64,000 bases of DNA from DATFVJ01 sp963851085 (lineage in GTDB: Bacteria > Actinomycetota > Actinomycetes > Streptosporangiales > Streptosporangiaceae), in NCBI GenBank assembly GCA_963851085.1, contig CAWKNX010000004.1:62001-126000 (forward strand), written 5' to 3'. A model generated the notes under the pieces. The model saw nothing but the letters and a program-made list of their open reading frames with translations, had not been told where the DNA came from and ran no database searches. The position numbers and the translations under genes are program-made. Position 1 is the stretch's first letter; the number at the start of each line of letters is the position of its first letter. This document shows positions 1 to 10,568 of the stretch, one piece after another.

Positions 1-3000
1 AGCACACAGCAGTACATCGGCGGCGGCGCCATGGCCCTGGGCATGGGCGGCATGATGATGGGCCAGTTCGGCCGCGGCAAAGGCGACCGGAAAGTCAGGC
101 TCAACGGCGCGCGGCGCGATTACCTGCGCTATCTGGGGCAGGTGCGACGCAAGGTGCGCCGGGCCGCCGCGCAGCAGCGCGAGGCGCTCGAATGGAGCGG
201 CCCCGACCCGGCCTCGCTGTGGTCGATGACCATGAGCTCACGGCTGTGGGAGCGCCGTGCCGTCCGACTCCGACTTCGGCAACGTGCGGATCGGCACCGG
301 GCAGCAGCGGCTCGCCGTTCAGCTCGTGCCGCCCGAGACCAAGCCGGTCGAGGACCTCGACCCACTGAGCGCGGGAGCGTTACGCCGTTTCGTCCGCACC
401 CACGGCAATGTGCCCGACCTGCCGGTCGCGATCTCGCTGCCCTCGTTCGCCCGCGTTGTCCCGACCGGTGACCCGGAAGCCGTCTACGGCCTCGTGCGTG
501 CCATGATCGCGCAGCTTGCCACGCTCCACTCACCCGACGACGTCCGGATCGCCGTGTGCGCGTCGGCGGAGCGGATGCGGTGGTGGCAGTGGATCAAATG
601 GCTGCCGCACAACCTGCACCCGAGCGAGCAGGACGCGGCAGGCCCGGTGCGCCTGATGAACGAGAGCCTGCGTGATCTCGAGAACATGCTCAGCGCGGAA
701 ATCAAGGACCGGCCGCGCTTCTCCTCCGGCGTATCAAGCAGTGACCTGCCGTATCAGGTCGTGATCGTGGACGGGGGCGAGGCTTCGTTCGAGTCTCAGA
801 TCGCAGCGGACGGAATCTCCGGCGTGGCGGTCATCGACCTGACCGGGACCGTCGCACCAACAGCCGATGCGAGCATGCTGCGGCTGAAGGTCGCCAAGGA
901 TCAGGTGGACCTCATCACACGGGACCGCGTCGGCAAGGACGTGGCTACCCGGATCGGCACTCCCGATTCGTTCTCGCTCGCCCAGGCGGACGCTCTCGCC
1001 CGCCAGCTGGCGCCGCTGCGGCCTGGCGCGGCCAGCGGGCCGGCCGAGGACGCGCTCGAGGCCAACATGACGCTGACGTCGCTGCTCGGCATCGAGAATC
1101 CATACACCCTCGACCTGTCCACGCTGTGGCGGCCCCGGGCGTCACGGCACCGGCTGCGGGTACCGATCGGCGTCGACGGCGAGGGCCAGCCGGTCGAACT
1201 GGACATCAAGGAGTCCGCTCAGGGCGGCATGGGGCCGCACGGCCTGTGTATCGGCGCGACCGGGTCGGGCAAGTCCGAACTGCTGCGGACCCTCGTGCTC
1301 GGTCTCGCGCTCGCGCAGTCGTCCGAGGTGCTCAACTTCGTGCTCGTCGACTTCAAGGGCGGCGCGACCTTCCTCGGGCTCGACAGCCTGAACCACGTGT
1401 CGGCGGTCATCACCAACCTCGAGGACGAGCTGCCGCTCGTCGACCGGATGTACGACGCTCTGCACGGTGAGATGGTCCGCCGCCAGGAACTGCTCCGGGC
1501 GGCGGGCAACTACGCCTCGCTGCGCGACTACGAGCGCGACCGCGAGCGTGGTGTCAAGCTGACGCCGGTGCCGACACTGTTCGTCGTGCTCGACGAGTTC
1601 TCCGAACTGCTGTCCGCCAAGCCCGACTTCATCGACCTGTTCGTCATGATCGGGCGGCTCGGCCGGTCGCTCGGCGTGCACCTGCTGCTCGCCTCGCAAC
1701 GTCTGGAAGAGGGCAAACTGCGCGGCCTCGACACGCACCTGTCGTACCGGGTGGGCCTGCGGACGTTCTCCGCGATGGAATCACGCGTCGTGCTCGGCGT
1801 GCCCGATGCCTACGAACTGCCGTCCCAGCCCGGTAATGGTTACCTCAAGTTCGACACCACAGGCATGACGAGGTTCAAGGCCGCCTACGTGTCCGGGCCG
1901 GTTTCTGGCGACGCCAAGATGATCGAGCAGCGCTCCCGTGTGCGCCACCAGATCGTGCCGTACAGTGCGAGCTATATCGCGCCGCAGATCATCGAGGATC
2001 CCGCGCCTGCGCAGCCGCAGCAGGAGGATGAGCGCAAGAGTGAGGACAGCCTGCTCGACATTGTCGTCAGGCAGCTCAAGGGCCAGGGGCCGCCCGCGCA
2101 CCAGATCTGGCTGCCGCCCCTTGACGTTCCGCCGACCCTCGATGAGCTGCTGCCCGAGCTTTCCGTCACCCCCGAGCACGGATTCACCACCGCTGGCTGG
2201 GAATGGCGCGGGCGGCTGCACGCTGTCGCGGGCATCGTGGACCGGCCGTTCGACCAGCGCCGCGATCCATTGTGGGTAGACCTGTCGGGCGCGGCGGGCC
2301 ACATCGGCGCGGTCGGGGCACCGCAGAGCGGCAAGTCGACGCTGCTGCGCAGCTTGATCGGCTCACTCGCGCTGTTGCACACGCCCGATGAGGTGCAGTT
2401 CTACTTCCTTGACTTCGGCGGCGGCGCGCTCGCCGCCCTTGCAGGCCTGCCGCACGTGGGCGGCACCGCCACCCGGCTGGCGACCGACCGGGTCAGGCGC
2501 ACGGTCGCCGAGGTGAGCGGGCTGCTCGAGCAGCGGGAGCGGATGTTCGCCGAGCTTGGCATCGACTCGGTGGCCAGCTACCGGCGGCTGCGGGCCTCCG
2601 GTGAGATCGCGGGCGACGGGTTCGGTGACGTGTTCCTCGTCGTGGACGGCTGGCTCACCGTCCGCCAGGACTACGAGGCGCTCGAAGCGGCCATCACCAC
2701 GCTGGCCGCGCGCGGCCTCGGCTTCGGCATCCATGTGATCGCATCGACCAACAAATGGTCGGAGTTCCGCACCAGCATCAGGGACCTGTTCGGCACCCGG
2801 CTGGAGCTCCGGCTCGGTGACCCTTACGAGTCGGAGATCAACCGCAAGCTCGCCGCCAACGTGCCCGACGGCTCACCCGGCCGCGGCCTGACCCGCGACG
2901 GCCTGCACTTCCTCACCGCGCTGCCGCGCATCGACGGCAGAGCCGTGGGCAACGGAATCGACGACCTGGCCGACGGCGTGAAGACGTTCGTCGACACGGT

Positions 3001-3802
3001 GTCCATCGGGTGGGCGGGCAAGCGGGCGGCGCAGGTGCGCCTGCTGCCGGACATGCTCCAGGCCGCGTCACTGCCGCCGGTCGCCGAGACAGGAAAGCGG
3101 GTACCGTTCGGCATCAACGAGGACAGCCTGTCGACGGTGTACCTCGACTTCTCCGCGGACGCGCACTTCCTGGTCTTCGGCGACACGGAATGCGGCAAGT
3201 CCAACCTGCTGCGCCTGCTCAGCGACGGCATCACCGCCCGGTACACGCCTGACGAGGCGCGGCTGATCTTCGTCGACTACCGGCGCTCGCTGCTCGACGC
3301 GGCGGGCACCGAGCACAACATCGGCTACGCCGCGTCGTCGGCCGCCGCCGTGCCGCTGCTGAACGACGTGCGCGAGGCGCTCGTCAAACGGCTGCCGCCA
3401 CCGGACCTCACCCCGGATCAGCTGCGCGGCCGCTCGTGGTGGAGCGGGTCGGACCTGTTCCTCCTGATCGACGACTACGACGTCGTCGGCACGTCGAGCA
3501 ACCCGCTGCTGCCGATCGTCGACCTGCTGCCCCAGGCCCGCGACATCGGGCTGCATGTCATCCTCGCCCGGTCGGCGGGGGGCGCGGGCCGCTCGATGTT
3601 CGACCCGGTCATCCAGCGGATCCGGGAGATGGGCTCGCCAGGGCTTGTGATGTCCGCGAGCAAGGATGAGGGCACCCTGCTCGGCAGCGTCAAGCCACAG
3701 CGGCTGCCCGCTGGCCGCGGCTATCTGGTCGACCGGCGGGCGGGCACGCTTCTTGTCCAGACCGCGCTGGTCAGCGGTCTCGACCGGACGGGCGCAAGCT
3801 GA
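1..3802 (+). CDS. eccC: ESX type VII secretion ATPase EccC (5' end beyond window, one frameshift)
   Basis: FtsK/SpoIIIE-type motor ATPase of the type VII secretion complex; it sits at the inner membrane and drives export of WXG100/EspC-type substrates. The visible protein begins in the second membrane segment (GMGGMMMGQFG near base 45) and continues with the conserved cytoplasmic linker up to LWERR. Frame then shifts by one base near 256-259, after which PSDSDFGNVRIGTG resumes the family sequence. Three ATPase domains follow: Walker A GATGSGKSELL near base 1255, GAPQSGKSTLL near 2310 and GDTECGKSNLL near 3180, with VVLDEFSELL as the first Walker B. The third domain keeps Lys. The open frame after the shift (GTG at 257, 1181 aa) would lack the membrane anchor, so the shift is probably a sequence error. 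It converges with an ESX accessory operon on the minus strand. Confidence 0.93.
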
Positions 3803-3841
3803 CCGGGTGCCCGGCGGGCCGGCCCGCCGCCGTGAGCCGCC

Positions 3842-4275
3842 TCACGGCTGTCGCCCCTGGGTGTGCTCCTTGATCGCACCCCGCCCGCCCAGCGTGGCGC
3901 ACACGAATACCAGGAGAAGCAGCACACCGGCGGCCGCGAGCAGCGCGCGATCAGGATTTGTGCTGTGGGCGTGCCGGAAGACGGGGACATACGCGAGGAT
4001 CACGAGCACGATGGGCCGGCCAGGCTCAGCACGAAGGCCACTGACCGCCCCAATGCCCAGATGGCGCCCTGGCGGTAGGACGAGCCTGACATCGCCCGGG
4101 CGAGCAGCCACGTAGCGGCCACGGCCACCGCGATGCCAAAGGCGACGGAACCATCGAAGCCGAAACGCTGCACATAGTCGCCAAGGACCACGGCCGTGCC
4201 GACAAGGAGCGCTACGCCGATGATCAAAGCGATGAGATTGCGTAGCCGCAGCGGCGCACGGACCCGAACGCTCAT
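3842..4275 (-). CDS. Small integral membrane protein of the ESX accessory operon (frameshifted)
   Basis: Hypothetical protein of about 140 residues with four predicted membrane segments. The start ATG at 4275 overlaps the stop of the upstream gene (ATGA), implying translational coupling. The first half reads LIALIIGVALLVGTAVVLG and continues through a second and third hydrophobic segment to AFVLSLAG near base 4015. There the frame shifts by one base and continues as IVLVILAYVPVF, then LLAAAGVLLLLVFVCATLGG, ending in a short charged tail. No family was recognised. Being last in the mycP/YbaB/EspC-like/WXG-like operon suggests a role in secretion or substrate anchoring, but this is inference from position only. 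Confidence 0.6.
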
Positions 4276-5075
4276 CCCTTGTAGTGCCATAGAGATCCGT
4301 TGCCGATCTCGGTGAGCGACGTGGCGTCCTTCGGCCAGTGGCCGTTTTCGAAGGCGCTGTTGTCATTCTGCAGTTGCAGCAGCGTGCCGAACGACCCGAG
4401 CGCGTCCTGCGCAAGCGCATAGGCGCCCCCGAAGAGCGCCGCGGCGCCGCCGAGAACGAGCAGGAACGTGCCGACCCCGTCCACCAGGGCCGCCGGGATG
4501 CCGATAACCGAGGTCAAGAACCCGGCGATTACAGGGATCTGCAGCAGAAGCCAGAGCAGGAGCGCGAGAACCGCGACATAGATCGCGGCGAGGGCGAAGC
4601 CGAGAGTCTGGAGTGTGTCCTTCGTCTTCGACGCGATCTCGGCCACCTTGTCCGACGCAGCCTTCTGCACTGGGATTATCTGCGTATAGGCGGTCGCCGC
4701 GGCGCCCTGCCACCAGTCATCGACACTGGTCCGTGCGGTGTTGGTGTCGCCAGACACGGTGCTGGCCTGATGATAGACGGCGGTCGTCCAGTCGTTTCCC
4801 GCCTGGTACAGCGTTACCGGGCCGCGGATCACCGGCCAGACGTTTTTGTCGAGCCAGTCGATTATCTCTGTCCCCAGATTCTTGAGCTGCTCCCCCAGCC
4901 ATTTGGCCTTGTCGATTATCCAGCCGATCAGGCTTTCCATCCACCCGGGGACGTCATTGAGCAGCGAATTAATCTTGTCGATGATGCCGTTGATTCCGTC
5001 CATCAACTGGGTGGAGAGGTTCTCCGTCTTGCTGATCGCGCTGTCGAGCTGTCCAAGCACCGCCTCCGCGCCCAT
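4272..5075 (-). CDS. Membrane-embedded WXG-like ESX-associated protein
   Basis: Protein of 267 residues without a signal peptide. The N-terminal third is helical and amphipathic, and Trp-rich (GWMESLIGWIIDKAKWLGEQ, residues 44-63). A WXG-like turn occurs at residues 121-124 (WWQG), followed by a helix, the arrangement of helix-turn-helix ESX substrates. Two long hydrophobic segments lie at about 158-180 and 185-220, so the protein can span a membrane after export or act in the producer's membrane. It lies 13 bases downstream of the EspC-like gene and overlaps the next gene by ATGA. Membrane-inserting ESX substrates or channel-like partners are the best guess; a membrane chaperone is an alternative. 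The function is not proven by sequence. Confidence 0.7.
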   Translation of the reverse strand: MGAEAVLGQLDSAISKTENLSTQLMDGINGIIDKINSLLNDVPGWMESLIGWIIDKAKWLGEQLKNLGTEIIDWLDKNVWPVIRGPVTLYQAGNDWTTAVYHQASTVSGDTNTARTSVDDWWQGAAATAYTQIIPVQKAASDKVAEIASKTKDTLQTLGFALAAIYVAVLALLLWLLLQIPVIAGFLTSVIGIPAALVDGVGTFLLVLGGAAALFGGAYALAQDALGSFGTLLQLQNDNSAFENGHWPKDATSLTEIGNGSLWHYKG

Positions 5076-5088
5076 GCCCGGTTCTCCC

Positions 5089-5412
5089 TCACCAACTCTT
5101 GTTGATAGCGTGGACGTTATTGTCTTCTGCGCGCTGATAAGCGTCCCTGGCCGTGATTAAATTGGCTGCGATCGCCCGGAACTCGGTGGCGCCCTCGCCG
5201 CATCTGGCCGCGACCATCTGCTGGACCTGACGGTACTTGTCCGCCACGCCGAACCACGCGGTCGGGCCGAAGGCCAAAGGGTCGACCGTCAGACCGGCAG
5301 CGCCTCTTTGCGCCGCGTCGAGCGTGCCCGCGCTGTCGTCCCACGACCCCGCGTCGGAAGTGAACGCGCCAATGGCGACCTTGAGCCGCTGCGGATCGGG
5401 CGGGGTGGTCAT
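5089..5412 (-). CDS. EspC-like type VII secretion substrate
   Basis: Protein of 107 residues with the features of small ESX excreted proteins (EspC/WXG100-like): no signal peptide, two helices, a WFG turn at residues 53-55, and the secretion signal YxxxD/E near the C terminus (Y92-QRA-E96). The start ATG at 5412 overlaps the stop of the YbaB-like gene by four bases, and the WXG-like membrane gene follows 13 bases later. In ESX loci such proteins are exported by EccC, frequently as heterodimers with a neighbouring substrate, so pairing with the 267-residue product is plausible (inference). Confidence 0.82.
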   Translation of the reverse strand: MTTPPDPQRLKVAIGAFTSDAGSWDDSAGTLDAAQRGAAGLTVDPLAFGPTAWFGVADKYRQVQQMVAARCGEGATEFRAIAANLITARDAYQRAEDNNVHAINKSW

Positions 5413-6212
5413 GGCTGGCCATCCTTACCAAGCTGAGGCGGGAACTGCACCCCGAGCCTGCTGACAATGGACTGCAGGTCAGCGGCCAGGCCAGCATACG
5501 GGCGCTGGCCGGCCTGCGGAACCGCGGCGTACGCGGCCTCGAAGGCCTCGCGCAGAGAATCAGACAGTTGCTGCCGGCCCGCCTTACCCGCCCATGCCTC
5601 GTCAACGGTCACGGCGGAGAGCTGGCCTGCGCACAGCGCGACTTCAACCCGGCGGTTGCCACTGCGCCCGGTGATCTTTCCAGCATCCACGTCCGGACCA
5701 AGGCCGGCCTTGGTTTCCCTGAGCCCGATCGCCGCCACGGCGTCGAGCGCCTTATGCACGGTCTCGAGCATGGCACCCAGATCGTCCCAGCTCAGCTTGG
5801 CGGCCAGGTCCGCCACGACGGCTGGGGCCGGCTGTGGCCACTCCGCCCCGGGCCCCGGCTCCGCCCGGGGCCCCGGCCCGGGTCCCGCCCCAGCCAGCGG
5901 CGGCTGGGCGGCGCGCCGGTCAGCGGAGGCCAGCCCGCTGAAGAAGTCCTTCACCGGTCCTAGCTGAACAGAAAGCACGGCCTGCATGACCGCCGTTCCG
6001 AGTTGACCGGCGCCGAGCCTGTCCTTCCAGTCCGCGGCCACTATGACACGGGTGACTCGCCTGCCGCCTGCCACGGTGACGGTGACCGCGCCGGACTCAT
6101 CGCTGGCCTCGGCGACCTCAGGGGGAGGACGGAAAGCGCCACGGACCACATCCGCCATGGACCGCGCCCGGCCAAGTAATTCGGCGAGTTCCTGCTCGCC
6201 CGGGTTGTCCAC
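5409..6212 (-). CDS. Tandem YbaB/EbfC-like (EspL-like) ESX accessory protein
   Basis: Protein of 267 residues made of two YbaB/EbfC-like modules, about residues 10-110 and 140-230, separated by a Pro/Gly-rich linker containing repeated PGPG and PAP runs. Each module shows the family pattern of a short beta strand pair followed by a helix (VTVTVAGGRRVTRVIV and RRVEVALCAGQLSAVTV). EspL of the mycobacterial ESX-1 locus is a known YbaB-fold accessory protein, and the position between a mycosin gene and an EspC-like substrate supports the same role in stabilising or delivering substrates. GTG at 6212 is chosen as the start because GGGAGG lies eight bases upstream; the frame is open for nine further codons. 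Confidence 0.72.
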   Translation of the reverse strand: MDNPGEQELAELLGRARSMADVVRGAFRPPPEVAEASDESGAVTVTVAGGRRVTRVIVAADWKDRLGAGQLGTAVMQAVLSVQLGPVKDFFSGLASADRRAAQPPLAGAGPGPGPRAEPGPGAEWPQPAPAVVADLAAKLSWDDLGAMLETVHKALDAVAAIGLRETKAGLGPDVDAGKITGRSGNRRVEVALCAGQLSAVTVDEAWAGKAGRQQLSDSLREAFEAAYAAVPQAGQRPYAGLAADLQSIVSRLGVQFPPQLGKDGQP

Positions 6213-6280
6213 TGGCAGAGCCTCCCAGTCCCCACACAACGTGTCAATTCATGCCATTCCGCCACGACACGAAACGCCGA

Positions 6281-7602
6281 TCAGGCCGGCAAGCCGCCAT
6301 CGGCAGGCGGTCCATGCGCCTGCTCCGGCCCCAGCTCACCCGGGGCCGCGCGGCGACGGCGGCCCGCTGGGATCACAATGGCGCCGACGACGACCAGGCC
6401 CGCGGCACCGAGCGCTCCGCCCGTGACAGATACGACGAGCATGCGGGTGACACGGTCCGGCGGCGCGGGCCGCGGTATCGAGACAGGAGCTGGCGAGGGC
6501 ATCGGGGCGGCCGGCTGGCCCGCGGCCGGAAGCACTGCCGTGACCGCCGCCAGCGGATCGACCATTCCGGCGCCCGTTCTGCCTGCTCCGGCGCCCGTCC
6601 CGCCGTCCGCCGTGGCGACGATGCGGCTCACCACCTCAGCCGCGGTCAGCTTCTGGTGAGACGCCCGCACCAGCGCGGCGACGCCCGAGACGAACGGGGC
6701 AGCGAAACTCGTGCCGTCCTGCTGTTTGAACGTGCCACCCGGCGCGATCGGTAAGCACGCCCGCAGCCCGGCGCGACCACGGAGACGCTCGTCCGCACCG
6801 GGCTCGAGAAATCAGGCACGGCACCATGCAGCGCCGACCGCGCCTACGGAAAGCACATTCGGATAGGTCGCAGGGTCGCCCGCGTAGGCTCGCCGGAAAG
6901 AACGGTCCTGCGCTGCCGGTTTGCTGGTCGAGATTTCCCGCCGCCGCCACGATCGACGGCATTTTTGCGCGCGGCGTAAAGGACCGCATCGCTCAGCGCG
7001 GGCGTATTACCTACCTGATCCGAGACATTGATGATCTGGGCGTGGTCGTTGACCGCGTCGACTATTCCCGTGGCGAGGGTGCCCGGCGTCGACTCCCTCT
7101 TGATCCGTGACCTTGATCGACAGGATGCCGGCGCCGGCGCGACGCCGAAGAACGGGTCGCGCTGCTTCGGCGCCGCGGCGATGATGCCCGCTACCCCGGT
7201 GCCGTGGTCCACGCAGTCCAGACCCGCGCTGGTCCCGTGAGCGACTGCTCGAGGATCACGCGCCCGCCGAGTTGCTGGTTGCCTGACACGCCGCTGTCGA
7301 TCACCGCGACATTCTCGCCCTGGCCCCGGTGAACTGCCAGGCGTCTGGAGGCCAAGCACCTGCTGCGGCCCAGGGTGCGGCGGTGCCTGCCGACGACAGG
7401 TCGCCTTCCTGTTGCGCCGCAGGCCTGCAGCGGGCTGCTGCACCTGCGCAGGCGATGGTTTCGGCTTGCCCTGGGAGCTCGTCGGAGCCCGCGGCAGCCG
7501 AGGCGACGGCGCGGCGAAGGCCGTGCGGGCCGTCCCGACCGCGTTGATCTGCGCCATGAGCAGCAGAACGCCAGCTAACGCGACGACCGCGACCCGCCTC
7601 AT
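6281..7602 (-). pseudogene. mycP: Mycosin, membrane-anchored S8 serine protease (multiple frameshifts)
   Basis: Subtilisin-like mycosin, the protease that caps ESX complexes. The signal peptide is intact at 7602 (MRRVAVVALAGVLLLMAQI, then Ala-rich). All three catalytic blocks are legible but in different frames: Asp in GENVAVIDSGV near 7310, His in DCVDHGTGVAGI near 7205, Ser in DGTSFAAPFVSGVAALV near 6680. A Pro/Ala-rich stalk and one C-terminal membrane helix (LVVSVTGGALGAAGLVVVGA) close the protein at 6281. At least four one-base shifts separate these blocks, so no intact product can be translated from this sequence. Because every catalytic residue survives, sequencing or assembly error is likelier than decay. 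It heads the ESX accessory operon. Confidence 0.85.
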
Positions 7603-7794
7603 GAACGCGCCTCCGCCGGTGAGCCAGTTCCGAAACGCAGACCAACACTAAGTGGTGGCGACCGCGCGGCACCGCTCGGGTCACAGGTGCGGGTCGGTGG
7701 GCTTGGCGCTGGCGGTCGGCCGCAACGGCGCTCGCAGCGGGATCGATCGTCGTGCGGCACATCGCTTGCGTGGTCGGCCATGACCCGGCTTCTC

Positions 7795-8720
7795 TCACCG
7801 GCAGGGTCCCGGTGAGAACCTGATGGATCCCGAGCCGCGGCAGCGCGGATCGCGTCCCGAAACGCGGCAACCGCGGCGAGCGCGTGCCGCGTTCCTTGGA
7901 CGTCGTGCACCCGGAGCACCCGCGACGCCCTGCCAGGCGGACACGGCGAGCGTGGCGATCGTCCCTTCCCCGCGCGCCTGGACCGGCTGGCCCAGCGTCT
8001 CACCGATGAAATCCTTGTTGGACACCGCGACAAGAACCGGCCATCCGGTGGCCACAAGTTCCCCGAGCCGCCTGGTCAGCTGTAGCGAGTGCCAGGTGTT
8101 CTTGCCGAAATCATGGGCTGGGTCGACCATGATGGCGTCGCGCCGGACGCCGGCCGCGACCGCCCGCTCCGCGAGCCCGGTGACATGGCTGAGCACCGTC
8201 ACGGTGACATCGGCGTAGGCGATGCGATGCGGCCGCGTGCGCGGCCTGAGCCCGCCCGCGTGCGCGCACACCAGCCCGATACCGCGGCTGGCCGCGACCG
8301 GCGCAAGCCGCGGATCCACCGCGCCCCAGGTGTCGTTGAGCAGGTCGGCACCTGCCTGCGCGACCACCTCCCCGACCTCTGCGCGCCACGTATCCACGCT
8401 GATCACGGTGCCGGGATGACGCTCACGGACTGCGTGACCAGGCCGGCCACGCGCCGGATCTCCTCGGCCGCGTCCACCTCGCCGCCCGGGCCGGCTTTCA
8501 CACCGCCGATGTCCACGATGTCGGCGCCCTGCGCCACCGCACGGTCAGCGGCGTCCAGCGCGGCCCCGAAGGCGTAGGTCGCGCCGCGGTCGAAGAAGGA
8601 GTCTGGCGTCCGGTTGACGACGGCCATGATCCCGAACGACTCCGGTGGAAACTCACTGCTGCCAAGCCGCAGCACGCCCTGGGTGCCGGGGCCGCCTGGA
8701 GAACTCACGCCTGCCACCAT
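7795..8720 (-). pseudogene. folP2: FolP2-type dihydropteroate synthase homolog (frameshifted)
   Basis: TIM-barrel pterin-binding protein. The N-terminal part reads MAVVNRTPDSFFDRGATY and VDIGGVKAGPG, matching mycobacterial FolP2 more than FolP1. The frame shifts near 8425 and resumes as VISVDTWRAEV, then GADLLNDTWGAVDP and DPAHDFGKNTWHS with NKDFIGETLG. A second shift near 7925 leads into RVLRVHDVQGTRHAL, the C-terminal RxHD motif. FolP2 of M. leprae is reported not to replace FolP1 as dihydropteroate synthase, so the reaction here is uncertain even if the gene is intact. The start is unsure; ATG at 8720 is used, and ATG at 8786 is in the same frame. It is divergent from guaB1. Confidence 0.82.
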
Positions 8721-8786
8721 CGTCTCAGTGCGGCCAATGCCGCGGTCTTCTCCTGAGAGGATGGCATCATGACGGCCCGTGCGCAT

Positions 8787-9119
8787 ATTGAGGCGGCGGG
8801 CAGGGCGCGCACGGCAGGCCGCAACCTCTGCATCGCGCCGCGCCGGGCAGTTACCGTGGGCTGGCTCGGGTCACCGCGGCCAGGCGGGCGCCCGCTCCCC
8901 GTGCCCGCACGCCGCAGTGACCACCCTCCAGCTTCGGCTCCCGGTTGACGGCCTCCGAGCCGCCCAGCGAGCAGCACCGCCCGCGAGCAGCACCGCCCGC
9001 GAGCGGCACGGTCGCGGGCCCCGGCCTCCACTGCAGGATGGCATCCCTGCGGCGATGACGCAATCTGGCCCCGCGCAGACACAGCGGGCCACCGGTATGC
9101 AGGTAACCTCTGGGCCGGG
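8787..9119. other. Intergenic region between folP2 and guaB1
   Basis: This 333-base spacer separates the divergent folP2-like and guaB1 genes and must hold both promoters. It contains a short direct repeat (gagcagcaccgcccgc-like units, about 8967-9005) and no credible reading frame; the open frames across it have arginine-rich shadow composition. No riboswitch fold was recognised. Confidence 0.5.
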
Positions 9120-10568
9120 GTGAGCAACGTGCGATTCCTGGGTGGCGCGCCGCAGGCGGTGGACCTGACCTATAGCGACGTCTTCATGGTGCCGAGCCGC
9201 GGCGCGGTCGCATCCAGGCTCGACGTGGATCTGAGCACGCGGGATGGCAGCGGCACCACGATTCCGGTCGTGGCCGCCAACATGACCGCGGTTGCCGGGC
9301 GGCGGATGGCCGAGACCATCGCCCGCCGCGGCGGCATCGCGGTCCTGCCGCAGGACATCCCTGTCGACGTGGTCGCCGACGTCGTCTCGTGGGTGAAGCG
9401 GCGGCACCTCGTACACGACACCCCGATCACGCTCGGCCCTGGCGACACCACAGGCGAGGCGCTCAACCTGCTGCCCAAGCGAGCGCACGGCGCCGTGATC
9501 GTCGTGGCGGACGGCAGGCCGGTCGGCGTGGTGACGGAGGCGGACTGCCAGGACGTGGACCGCTTCACCCAGCTCCGCCAGGTCATGTCGGCCGAGTTGC
9601 TGACCCTGCCCGCCGACATCGAGCCGGAGAAGGCGTTCGCACGGCTGCACGAGGGCCGGCACCGCCTGGCGCCGGTGGTGGACGGCGCGGGCAGGCTCAC
9701 CGGCATCCTCACCCGCACCGGCGCGCTGCGGGCCACGCTCTACGAGCCCGCCACCGACGCCGCTGGCCGACTGCGGATCGCCGCCGCGGCGGGCGTGAAC
9801 GGCGACGTCGCCGGCAAGGCTGACAGCGCTCGCCGAGGCAGGAGTCGACCTGATCGTGGTCGACACCGCGCACGGCCATCAGGACAAGATGATCGCGGCG
9901 CTCGCGGCGATCCGGGCGACCGGCCCTGCCGTGCCGCTCGCCGGCCGGGAAACGTGGTGACCGCAGAAGGGGTGCGTGACCTCGTCCAGGCGGGGGCGGA
10001 CATCGTCAAGGTCGGCGTCGGGCCGGGCGCGATGTGCACCACCCGGATGATGACGGGCGTCGGCCGCCCGCAGTTCAGCGCGGTGGTCGAATGCGCCGCC
10101 GAGGCCAGGCGGCTCGGGCGGCACGTCTGGGCGGACGGCGGGGTGCGCCATCCACGCGACGTCGCGCTCGCCCTGGCGGCCGGCGCGTCGAACGTGATGA
10201 TCGGATCATGGTTCGCCGGCACCTACGAGTCACCTGGCGACATCTTCCGCGACCCGGACGGGCGGCTGTACAAGGAGAGTTTCGGCATGGCCTCCGCCCG
10301 CGCGGTCAGGCTGCGCACGGCCGACGACTCGCCTTTCGAGCGGGCGCGCAAGCAACTGTTCGAGGAGGGGATTTCGAGCGCCCGCATGTACCTGGACCCG
10401 CAGCGGCCGAGCGTCGAGGACCAACTCGACGCGATCACCGCGGGGCTCCGCAGCGCCTGCACCTACGCGGGCGCCCACAACCTGGACGAACTGCACGAGC
10501 GCGCGGTCGTCGGTGCGCAGAGCGCGGCCGGCTACTCCGAGGGCATGCCGCAGGCCACAAGCTGGTAG
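9120..10568 (+). CDS. guaB1: GuaB1-family IMP dehydrogenase-related protein (compensated double frameshift)
   Basis: IMPDH/GMP reductase superfamily TIM-barrel of 482 residues with a CBS-domain pair at about residues 90-210. The catalytic loop GPGAMCTTRMMTG places the nucleophile at Cys306, and GGVRHPRDVALALAAGASNVMIG is the phosphate-binding region. Mycobacterial GuaB1 has been reported to be a GMP reductase rather than an IMP dehydrogenase, so purine interconversion is the likely role. Between about 9818 and 9950 the frame is wrong: the correct frame (TALAEAGVDLIVVDTAHGHQ) contains the conserved VDTAHGH strand, so two compensating indels leave roughly 40 altered residues. Start is GTG at 9120. 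It is divergent from folP2. Confidence 0.88.
   Translation: MSNVRFLGGAPQAVDLTYSDVFMVPSRGAVASRLDVDLSTRDGSGTTIPVVAANMTAVAGRRMAETIARRGGIAVLPQDIPVDVVADVVSWVKRRHLVHDTPITLGPGDTTGEALNLLPKRAHGAVIVVADGRPVGVVTEADCQDVDRFTQLRQVMSAELLTLPADIEPEKAFARLHEGRHRLAPVVDGAGRLTGILTRTGALRATLYEPATDAAGRLRIAAAAGVNGDVAGKADSARRGRSRPDRGRHRARPSGQDDRGARGDPGDRPCRAARRPGNVVTAEGVRDLVQAGADIVKVGVGPGAMCTTRMMTGVGRPQFSAVVECAAEARRLGRHVWADGGVRHPRDVALALAAGASNVMIGSWFAGTYESPGDIFRDPDGRLYKESFGMASARAVRLRTADDSPFERARKQLFEEGISSARMYLDPQRPSVEDQLDAITAGLRSACTYAGAHNLDELHERAVVGAQSAAGYSEGMPQATSW

Noticed and set aside
8779..9123. Plus-strand frame upstream of guaB1
   Set aside because: Arg/Ala-rich, no ribosome site, overlaps the divergent promoter region and has no recognisable domain.
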